From assembly GCA_021527695.1 (NCBI GenBank), contig JAKFAO010000008.1, positions 744,001 to 808,000 on the forward strand: a stretch of DNA of 64,000 bases, read 5' to 3'. Under the pieces are notes generated by a model, which did no database searches, was not told where the DNA came from, and worked only from the letters and a program-made list of their open reading frames with translations. Made by a program: the position numbers and the translations under genes. Positions 55,556 to 64,000 of the stretch are shown here, one piece after another (positions within the stretch are counted from its first letter, which is position 1; the number at the start of each line of letters is the position of its first letter). Source of the DNA: Naematelia aurantialba. Taxonomy: Eukaryota; Basidiomycota; Tremellomycetes; Tremellales; Naemateliaceae.

Positions 55556-56067
55556 GCGGACCGGGAAAGCCAAAGACTGGCCCTCTAGTCTTAGAAGTAC
55601 GAACAAAAGGAACATCTTGGATAGCTGTCAATTCCCCCACTTTGCGTTATCCTCGTACTCATCTCCCACTCCTCCATGCCGTAGCATTCACGGGTTCGTG
55701 TGCATGATGAATCGATACCCATTGATTTTGGACGGACCTCTGAACTCTTGCTCTTGCGAGTGGAGTGTCCTTGTAAGGTGTGGGGAATCTTTATTTTGCC
55801 CCGCCATTTATGGGACGCTGCGCCACGGCCGATGGGGGCTTCGTATCCATTCCAGATACCAACCTTTGTCCTCTCCATCTCATCCCTACTTTGGATTTAT
55901 CAGTCGTCTTTGTTTGGCCTGAGTCTCAGTCCTTGCGCGTATTATCACAATCAACCATCTACACTGTCTGCAACTGGTGACGCGTACGTGGATTGCGCGG
56001 ATATCGGTTCAGTCTTGTAGCACCGCATCGAGCTTGGAGCGAGAAAATTCCAGTGGCGGCAGTGGAG
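55556..56067. other. Intergenic region
   Basis: About 510 bp between the Stm1-like stop and the Rab5 start. Frames on both strands lack motifs. It should contain a terminator and a promoter. Confidence 0.4.
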
Positions 56068-57611
56068 ATGGCTTCTGAGGAGACTCCAGTCAAGGCCGTG
56101 CAGGTCAAGCTTGTCCTTCTTGGTGAGTGGATTGGCATCCTGCGCATTGTGGGGCGAATGGCACGATATGACTCGGATACTGCACGTTCAGGGACTGGGC
56201 GGACGGAGGGAAGAGACAAACTGCCTATTTTGTTTCGCAGGGAAAATACAAGGTGACAGTGCGGACCTCTCATACCTCCGCACTTTGAGCCTGCACGGGA
56301 GTGTATTGGGCCGCGAGGTGCGGCTAAGTCGACGTCTTGCGTGACCCGTCGAGCAATGTTGGAATGCCAGGAGAGATAGCTGACGAATACTTCTCCTCGT
56401 CATTCTAATTCCCTCATCCCCTGCGACGACTGTGCCATGGGCTTGCAACCAATCATTCAATAATATCGACCGCTTAACCTCCCGCCGCTTCTCTGTATGG
56501 TCGACTGCACGCCCAATTACTCCCCACTGCAGGCGAAGCAGCGGTCGGTAAATCGAGCTTAGTGCTCCGATTCTGCTCCAACGACTTCAACGAAAACACT
56601 TCACCCACGATCGGTGCCGCGTTCCTCACGCAAAGTGAGCCGGCGGCCTGTCCCATTGTGAAGTGGCTCACGAACTTGCAGAATGCAGGTTGGAGAACCG
56701 GATTGTGAAGTTTGAGATTTGGTGAGTCAGCATCCTTGCTCCCCCTTCGCTCTTACTGAGGTACCTTAGGGACACTGCAGGGCAAGGTCAGCTTCCGGGC
56801 CAACACGGCATATATGTGTACTGATCATGTCTTGTTTTGATTTTCCCGTTTGTAGAGAGAGTGAGTGATTGTACAGGTCATATCAATCTGCATTACTAAT
56901 ACGTTTTCCAGTTCCATTCCCTAGCACCAATGTACTACCGAAACGCTGCAGCAGCTGTCGTCGTGTATGATATTACTAAAGCAGTATGTACCAACTCTCA
57001 GCCTCGGTTTCGTCGCCCGTCGCTGACTGGTCAGGCTTCGCTAGAAAAGGCGAAGGCATGGGTCAAAGAGCTGCAAAGGCAAGCTAACCCCAACATCGTC
57101 ATCGCTCTTGTCGGCAACAAGGTGAGCCTGCTCACCACGATTCTCTCTTATCATCAGCTGACGTACCCAGCTCGATCTAGTATCGGACAGCCCTACCAAA
57201 TCAACAGAACAGCCAACCGAGGCAGTCGAAGCGGACCCAGCGGATGAGGCTGAGGCGGATGAACCTGCAGAGGAAGATGCTGAAGGCGACGAATCGACTC
57301 CACCACCCCCATCTGCCGCCACCCAGTCAGCTGCCACCGACAGCGACGATCTCCGACAGGTCTCCACGGTCGAAGCGCAGACATACGCGAAGGAGAGCAA
57401 CCTCCTCTTCTTTGAAGCGTCTGCTAAGACGGGCGCCAATGTTTCAGAGCTCTTCACTGAAATTGCAAAGGCGATTCCTATGGAAAGTCTAGCACCGAAG
57501 CCGGCGCAAGGGGCGGCCGCGGCAGGTGGACGGGGTGGCAGGCAAGAACAGCGGGGAGAGAACGTGCAGTTGGGCGACGGACAGCAGGCGAAGAAGGGTG
57601 GGTGTTGTTGA
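56068..57611 (+). CDS. RAB5: Rab5-type small GTPase (Vps21/Ypt5-like)
   Basis: Endosomal Rab GTPase controlling early endosome fusion. The protein reads [20 protein letters not shown] (P-loop), [11 protein letters not shown] (switch I), [21 protein letters not shown] (switch II, Rab5 signature), [19 protein letters not shown] (G4), FFEASAKTG (G5), and KKGGCC, the double-geranylgeranyl end. Between G4 and the helix before G5 there is an insert of about 50 residues rich in Glu, Asp, Ala and Pro. Intron 1 (about 56123-56533) is long for this genome. The codons for Glu-Arg of GQER fall on a 5-nt exon (56856-56860, AGAGA) between a GTCAGC intron and a GTGAGT intron; without it the frame is lost. 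The Rab5 assignment is firm. Confidence 0.93.
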
Positions 57612-58021
57612 TTCGCGGTGCCGCTTTTTGTCGCACGATGGTGGTGCAGGCTGGAGACTCTTCTTTCCGTTTCGTTGTGAAATCTTTGTACGATTGTGTG
57701 AATTAAGGACCACCTGATTACATCTCTTCTGGCAGTGGACACTCCAAACACTGATTTACTGTCTGGTCGCTGCTGGATCCTCAATTACTCTTAATTTCCT
57801 GTAGCACGCTCACAGACGTTGTCGAATTCTTTTGTTCACTGACCGCTACAAGACAGCAAGAGACCCGATGACAGTGACATATCCAAGCGGTTCCCGGTAA
57901 CATCTTCCACTCTACGTAAATTGGCATTCACTACCGCAGATGCCTGTAATCACTGTTATACACGTGAAGTGGTGCATGCCTCTCGGAACAAGAAATAGCG
58001 AATGCGAAAGCACTACCAACC
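57612..58021. other. Intergenic region between convergent genes
   Basis: About 410 bp between the Rab5 stop and the 3' end of the minus-strand paralogue gene. No gene seen. Confidence 0.45.
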
Positions 58022-59535
58022 TCAGTAAGCGATACCATCCTCAAGTGGATCCTTGACCGCTTTCATGGGAGCTGTAACCAATCGGCCTAGTAGCCGCCGA
58101 AGATGGCAGAGTATACTCAGGGGGGTTGTCAGTCGGAGAAGCTGAACTTCCATCCACCTGTGTAGGCAAGGCAGCTCTGTATTTGTATGAGCTGTGGCTG
58201 CAGGGATCAGTGTTCGTTCCGCGCACGCCACACCACTCACTCTATAACGATGCACGATAGCCGTGTTGTGGGAACCGACGGTGCGCTGAGTCTGTCAAAA
58301 ATTGATGGCGCCGACTGGTTTCCTAGCCCCGAGTGCTTCGACATAGTGTCGACCCAATGGATGATCTGCTGCTGCGCTGACAGCAGCTGGCTGACAACTC
58401 GCGCGGTCCGAGGCAACTCCTGAATATGAGTCATCAGGCCTTTCTGCAGCTCAAACCACCCGTTCTGCAGCTGTATCAGAGCGTCTTCCATCGCGTCTTT
58501 CGTTCGCTGCCTGCGAGGTCTCTCGGCGCCGCTGCGCGTTGACCTGACCGGCGGCGCTGCCACAGTCTGAGTCTGTGATGTCTTTCCTTTCGACCGACCG
58601 AGCTTCCAGCCGGTTTGGTGTGGCTCCAGATGTTTGTACAGGTACTGGTCATAAAGGTAGAGGTTCTTGCGTTCTTTCACAGGTGGCAGCTCAAACGAGA
58701 GGGGCAGTTCAGACCCCGAGGCGGCCGACACGTACTTCGTCTGCAGGTATTTCAACCTCTGGCCGAGCGTCTCGGCGTGTGGCAGCAAGCGCTTCAAAGT
58801 CCCCTTGATGTCGTGCTCGGTTCGCGTGTCTTCATAGACAGCGTATATATTGCGGGCAGAAATGGAGATGTCCGCCATGAGTTGGGTAAACCGATGGCGC
58901 TTTGTCCACTCTGTGTGAGAGAGGCTCGTTCGCGCGGCCTCGCGTTTCAATCTCTCACGAACTGTGTAGCCCAAAACGACCTTGCTCCAATGTGTCTCGA
59001 CGACCTGCTTCAGTCGCGCTTCCATCGCCGGAGTGAGCTCTCCTTCCGCATCGGAGAGTGAAGCCCCCGCCCCGGCGGTCGAGGTTGCGCTGTGGTGCAG
59101 TCCGTGAAGGACCACGTTGGTGTCTGACGAGTCAGCCAAGGATGATAGCAACGGAGCCTGGTCCTCTGGCTGAGACAGCACCGTTGAGGCCCGTTTCAAC
59201 GCTTCCGTGAATACAGCCGCCGTGCGGCTCCCAATACTGAGGACTTCGGAGCGGCGAGAGTCTTGAGCGCTACTGCTCTCGCCCGAAGGACTGGATCGCA
59301 GAACCTCTGTCAAAGCGCGGAGGAACGTTGGACTTTTCCGCAATTCTACGAGCATGTCATGTACGTAGTTACTCGTCTCTGCGGTGTCTTCGATTCTTAT
59401 CCATTCTCGTATCTTGGTCTCAAGCGACCAGGATAGATTGGGGAAACCTTCGACTGAAACTTGGTGGCGATTGGGGGGAAACCCCATAAACCTGTCAGAG
59501 GGCAGCAACGCATCCGTTCGGAACGTCGACGTCAT
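58022..59535 (-). CDS. Protein of unknown family, paralogue 1 of a divergent pair
   Basis: From ATG 59535 (MTSTFRTDALLPSD) the frame is open for 432 codons to a stop at 58237; a donor GTGAGT just before that stop (after IVIE) suggests a further short exon ending near 58022-58041, as in its neighbour. The frame is open upstream to 59820 but the extension is not matched in the paralogue. Shared text with the gene at 60225: FMGFPPNRHQ versus FCGFPPPKHQ; LTPAMEARLKQVVETHW versus LTAELKPLVQEAW; YTVRERLKREA versus YTVSEKAKAL; and LYLYDQYLYKHLEP versus VYLYDQFVYPNLET. It is mainly helical with no membrane segment, signal or known catalytic motif. Function unknown. It shares a 690-bp upstream region with its paralogue. 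Confidence 0.7.
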
Positions 59536-60224
59536 GTGCGTATGGGGGTATACTTGGATGTACCGAAAGGCCAGAAGCGCCGGGTCAGCGGGTGACAACG
59601 GGAGCGGGAGAGATGGTGAGATCGAGCTCAGCCAGACGTCGCTCTTGTGCGACTGCCTACATGTAGACCCTACGGCTTCGTGGCCTTCTCGATCTCCTTT
59701 TTGCCGCCCTACTGAGCGACGAAAAAGGAGGCAAAGCGAAAACTCTTTCAAGGTTGTGAGCAACGTAGGGCTTGTAGGGTCGACTTCATCGTGCTCTACG
59801 AGCTCAGTCCCAGACGCCACCTATAGGTGCATGAATTGTGCAGATCCCTTGACATTTTCAGTCGGTGGCAACACCCGGGTCTTCTCCGCCTCGTCAGCTA
59901 CGTTCCATTGACTGTTGATGGGTCGAACGCGGAGGCCAGCACCGCCCCAGCACTGCTTCACCGGGTCCACCCGCTTCATCCTTTCTGAAGGCCGAGATGT
60001 CCTTGCTTGAGAAGCACTCATGGGAAGCGCCGTTGTGAGACGCAACACCGCCACCTCGCCAAAACATGCTTCGCTTTGCGTCCTTTTGGCTGAGAGGGGT
60101 CGAGAAACGCGTATCGTCCAGGCGTTCGTACTTATAAGGCAGACTGGCATGTCGTCTGTCTTCATCATTTTCCCACCACACAGTTTTTCGACACCCACCA
60201 CTGGCTTATCCTTGCAGTTGCGAG
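59536..60224. other. Bidirectional promoter region of the paralogue pair
   Basis: About 690 bp between the ATGs of the two divergent paralogues. The part 59536-59820 is also open in frame with paralogue 1 and could be 5' leader. No other gene is supported. Confidence 0.45.
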
Positions 60225-61687
60225 ATGGACTCCAAGACCGCATCGTTCCGTGGCCCAGGTGAGAGCTCTTCTGCGCTCCAAGGGTCCGCGATACCAGAGT
60301 TTTGCGGTTTCCCTCCGCCAAAACACCAGATGGGGAATACTGAAGTCGATGAGAATATGTGGAGGTGGGTTACCATACCTGAGGGAGAGCCACCCAATTT
60401 CGTCGCCGACCTCTTCGAAATGATGCGAACCGACGAGACACTGAAGCATAAGATTGCGCTGTGCATACAAAAGTCCGCCGGCAACTCGAGTGGCAACGCG
60501 AGGTCGAGCCGATCCGAGAATGACCTGGGCATAGGGGCTGGCATCCTGCAGATCCAGAGCACGCTACGGGTCCCTGCGCTGCAGGACTCTTATTCACGGC
60601 AGGGCGCCACTTCAATGTCATCGCTGATGCCGCCTCAGCACCCATCTAGGAACACTGACCTAGTTCATCACAGGAGACGGTCTGATGCTTCCACAGACCT
60701 CACTGCCGAATTGAAACCTCTTGTTCAGGAGGCATGGAACAGTCATTTCAGTAGCTATACTGTGAGCGAGAAGGCAAAGGCACTGAAGAACGGGGAGAGT
60801 CTCCCTGGGACAGAGTGGGACTTGCGACGCCAATTCACGGAACGCACGATGGCGGTCGCCAAGCACAGTCGTGTTCTGTACGAGCTGTATCACGGTCCGG
60901 TGATCTCCACTACCAATGTGGCCAAGACCTTCAAGACTACCCGACCTGTGCTACAAGCGGTGGAAAGAGCGGTGCGTGAATTGGAGACATTTTGCAAAAA
61001 CAAAGGAACAACTCCTGCGCCCTCAGCTACCGAGGGGTCTGTCCCGTCCGAACTGCCGCCTCCAAAGGACTGGAAGGATGTGTACCTCTACGACCAATTC
61101 GTCTATCCAAACCTGGAAACAGCTCCAAAAACTCGGTTGTGGGGCAAAAGAAAGGCATCAGGAGCTTCCGTTTCCAGAACCACCGCGTCGTCTTCGGGCA
61201 TGGCTGACTTTGGGTTGACCGACCTGGGGCAAGGAATGATCGATTTTCACAAAGGCGCATTGTCCAACGGTGTCGATTATCAACACCTAAAGAGCGCATT
61301 CGCCACTTTATTCCAAGGAATCAGCAAGTGCAAAAACTATCATGAGGGCCTGCTGCTCCACTCTGAACCACAGTCCCCCGGCGGGGAAGAGTCCAAGGCC
61401 CGGAAATCGAAAGACACACGACTGTCAAACTTGAGGATCGAGTAAGTGATATGTGTTCCAGGGATACTGATGCGGTCAGCTATGTTTCGTTCATGTCTGA
61501 CACTCACGACGAGGCTCCCTCGAGTAGTACCTATTTACAACCACCACCCCGATACCCCGGATACTCTCACCCAGACTCAGATTCAAAGCACGACGGGAGC
61601 CTCTCCGTGGAATCGGACCACGGAGGCCGTTCAGGCTCCGACGTCACGGAACGGAATTTCCATACACCTGACAGTTGTGAGGACTAG
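60225..61687 (+). CDS. Protein of unknown family, paralogue 2 of a divergent pair
   Basis: Exon 1 runs from ATG 60225 (MDSKTASFRGPGE) to about 61441; a GTAAGT donor after the Ile codon and an acceptor GCGGTCAG at about 61481 join a second exon ending at 61687, for about 474 aa. The C-terminal exon is polar (PPPRYPGYSHPDSDSK) and acidic. The body shares blocks with paralogue 1 (FPPPKHQ; ELKPLVQEAWNSHFSSYTV; WDLRRQFTERTMAVAKHSR; DWKDVYLYDQFVYPNLE), in the same order and spacing. No known domain is recognisable, and no membrane segment or signal. The head-to-head layout suggests an inverted local duplication. Confidence 0.75.
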
Positions 61688-61986
61688 CCCAGCTGGGCGT
61701 GCCTGTCTGGACATGTGAATACTGTAGATACATGCATAGGATGCCGAGGTGTTGAGACATGACTAGCACCTGAAGGAGACCCGATCAACTGAGAGGATGG
61801 AAATGAATGGTCTGGTCGGTTGGCACCACGGTCATGACGGATGTCGCCTAGCTCATCCCAACCCCAACTATGTATGATCTCGTATACCCCTAACCGTTAC
61901 GTTCCAAAACATCATGTCTGTAACGATTTCCATGTATCTACAAGTGATCTATCCGATGTTATGGGGTCTGCATGACAGTCGATGCG
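61688..61986. other. Intergenic region between convergent genes
   Basis: About 300 bp between the stop of paralogue 2 and the stop of ULA1, which converge. No gene seen. Confidence 0.45.
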
Positions 61987-64000
61987 TCAGAACTTGAATT
62001 TGTCAATGCCGCTCTTGACTAAATCAACCAGGCAAGTATTGTCCAATGGGTTGTACTGGTTGGTAACCAGCTTGATGGCTTCTTGTCCCACTAGACCACC
62101 CAAAAATGCAGCTGTTGTAGGCAGCGTCCCAAATCCTCCTCGTGCCCTGAAAACGCATCAGTGATTGAACCCACCAAGTCGAAGATCTTGCAAGACATAC
62201 ACTTCAGCGATTGCCTCGACAACCAAATCGCCAATATCTCCAGAGAAGCCATCAACTACATCGCGGATGATGCGCCGCACCGTTTCCGCCATTCTGCGCG
62301 AATCTTCCGCCATGTCCTCGTCCTGGCTGGTGCCCGGCCACCGATTACGTTCCGAGTAAAATCGTTCTGCAGCGAGAAATGCCAGATGCAGTGGGAAGTA
62401 GATCTCGTATGGGGCGTTGCCATCGGAGAAGCTGTCCCCTGTCGGGGATGAACACCAAGCAGAACGACAGGCTAGAGAGACATACCAATCATAGCTCTCA
62501 CACCGCCTTGGATCTCCTTACCCGACCGCATAGATCGACCCTTGATGACATTGACTCCTCCTGAATTCTTGACGAAACTTTCAACCTCCTCGATGGGAAT
62601 CCCATCCGCTGGCAGGCCGACGGATTCCAGGGTCTTGGCCAAGTAGACTTGAAATTTCTCGAGGTCGGCTCGGTACTGCTCTTTGTACAGGTTCTGTAGC
62701 GCAACATATGAGGTCGTGGAGGAATGCATGTCCGGTAGAGATGGGGATATTGGTGGGAGGTGTGGCGGTGATGCGAGATATTGGTGCAATGCTTGAAGAA
62801 GAATGTGTAAGTTTTTAGACTGTGATTATCAGCTTTGAGCCTGGTAACATGAATGAGCGCACATTTTGTGTAGCCGGTGTGCCTTTTTCCGCTTCTAATA
62901 GCTGTTGCAGCTCGTAAGGTGTCTGCGTGGTCTCAGTGACAGCCCAATATACCTATACTGACTCACATTGCTCTCGGTCCACACTCGATAGGCTTGATTC
63001 AGGGCCTCGTCGATATTCTCCTCATCGCCCTTCCTCTTGAGGGCTTTCAACAGTGCTTTGAACTCATTACGCTCTGCAGTCCGCTCGTCATCTGCCTTAT
63101 TTTGTCCCGGATAACGTCCCTCATGCTACCGAGGTCAACATGTAGATGCAGCCTTCAACTGTGTGACGCACGTTGTCCTTCCACTGACAGCCTATGCGTA
63201 CCAGCAGTACCAGCCAAGGGACATGTGAGTACTCCAAAGAATCCATGCTTTCAAGGTCTAATTCCCGAGCATGTCTCTCGAGTGCCGGGAAAGGTTTGTC
63301 GATCCTGAGCGTGTGTGTGTTGTCAGGATGAGTATCGACAACTACTTCAGTCAGCTTCACCGCCAGGCAAAGTTATGGACAGCCGACCGCAATGCTCTCG
63401 GAGCTGGATCTCAAGCCTTCCGCAAAATCCAGAGTTCCGAATTGCGATCAACGGAATATCAGGACCGTCAATCTCAGATGACGCTACACGATCAGCATAG
63501 ATAGACAGCGACACCAACCCTGCCACAAAAGGTCCGAAAGAAGCAGCTCGATGTCGGGCTCGATGTTCGTGGCGATGATGAGAGTGAAAGATGTGAAAAA
63601 GGTGGGATCCGACTGGAGCAACCCTTCAATATCCTGCGTAACGTGAGATCCGGCGGACGTCATGGAAGAAAAATTCACCTCAACCTTCGAGGCGCCCTCC
63701 ACCGAGGGATTCAGCTCGAGCAGAAGTCTGTCCGGTCAGTAAAGCTGAGCCCAAATGAGGATCTAGCATCTAACCTGACAGCTTCTTCAGCGATGGATAG
63801 ACCGACACTATCAGGATGCAAGAAGAAGTTGGTAGCCACATCTTTTGGCTGCGCGATGGCGGGGGATAAGATGGTGAAGTGTTGAATACCTTAAGGGAAG
63901 GTATGAGTTCTTCTCACAACGATGGGGCCCTGAACTCACCAGGCAAGACGAGGTTCTTGAGAGCCTGGCAGCCTGCCGCGTCGCAGCCTACTAGTAAGAC
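61987..64000 (-). CDS. ULA1: NEDD8-activating enzyme E1 regulatory subunit (ULA1/APPBP1), partial (runs off right edge)
   Basis: Regulatory half of the NEDD8 (Rub1) E1, which pairs with Uba3 to start cullin neddylation. The right edge cuts the N-terminus. Visible text in order: LLVGCDAAGCQALKNLVLPG (start of the adenylation-like fold), ATNFFLHPDSVG, FFTSFTLIIATNIEP, VVVDTHPDNTHTLRIDKPFPALE, DSLEYSHVPWLVLLVRI, then QYRADLEKFQVYLAKTLESVG and NVIKGRS in the helical insert, and GFGTLPTTAAFLGGLVGQEAIKLVTNQYNPLDNT near the end, with stop at 61989-61987. These match APPBP1 blocks (LKNLVLPG, NNFFL, HPDN, LDKPFPEL, HSHTPWIV, AAFLGGAAAQEVIK). No catalytic Cys is expected in this subunit. Several introns interrupt it. 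Confidence 0.9.

Noticed and set aside
54644..55615. Minus-strand open frame of 323 codons
   Set aside because: It is antisense to the Stm1/SERBP1 gene; Ser/Leu/Arg-rich text without motifs.
1..64000. CRISPR arrays, operons, integrons or other bacterial mobile systems
   Set aside because: Intron-rich genes and eukaryotic families throughout; no regularly spaced direct repeats with unique spacers were seen.

Overview
The window is nuclear DNA of a filamentous or yeast-like basidiomycete, most likely a tremellomycete. The evidence is dense short introns (mostly 40-80 nt), single-gene transcription units, and a gene set of fungal type: mitochondrial arginine-specific CPA2, DBP9, YOS1, DPB4, ULA1, an Stm1/SERBP1 protein, a Zn2Cys6 factor and an HMG-box factor. 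No tRNA, rRNA, CRISPR or prokaryotic operon is visible. Exon models were built by hand from splice consensus and family conservation, so gene extents are firmer than individual exon edges.

Region by region. 0-1.2 kb: 3' portion-missing PhoD-type alkaline phosphatase (minus strand, runs off the left edge). 1.9-2.5 kb: DUF1772 membrane protein. 3.2-10.4 kb: a cluster of small single-pass membrane proteins of no known family, one decayed and one split by a transposon. Two almost identical 266/271-bp MITE-like elements sit here in opposite orientation, each with short terminal inverted repeats and a 3-bp target duplication. 11-16.4 kb: a 17-exon amidase, a GILT-type thiol reductase and a CYSTM-like Cys-rich tail protein. 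16.9-21.2 kb (minus): DPB4, YOS1 and a metallo-beta-lactamase-fold protein. 22-26.6 kb: a large protein with membrane segments, four copies of a helical module and a disordered tail. 26.6-30.1 kb: long gene-poor stretch in front of an HMG-box regulator (30.1-33.1 kb).

33.6-37.9 kb (minus): a paralogue of the 22-26.6 kb protein which appears fused through a polyproline linker to two tandem NADAR (YbiA-like) domains; this is the most novel architecture in the window. 38.2-39.8 kb (minus): membrane-anchored histidine phosphatase. 41.1-42.2 kb: unknown protein. 42.7-44.8 kb: DBP9 helicase. 45.1-48.4 kb: Zn2Cys6 transcription factor. 48.9-53.2 kb: CPA2. 54-55.6 kb: Stm1/SERBP1-like ribosome-binding protein. 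56.1-57.6 kb: Rab5-type GTPase. 58-61.7 kb: a divergent head-to-head pair of paralogous proteins of unknown family. 62-64 kb (minus): ULA1/APPBP1, the NEDD8 E1 regulatory subunit, whose N-terminus lies beyond the right edge.

Most genes are unrelated housekeeping neighbours. The functional groupings that the sequence itself suggests are the small membrane protein cluster with its MITEs, the two-locus membrane/helical-module family, and the divergent paralogue pair.
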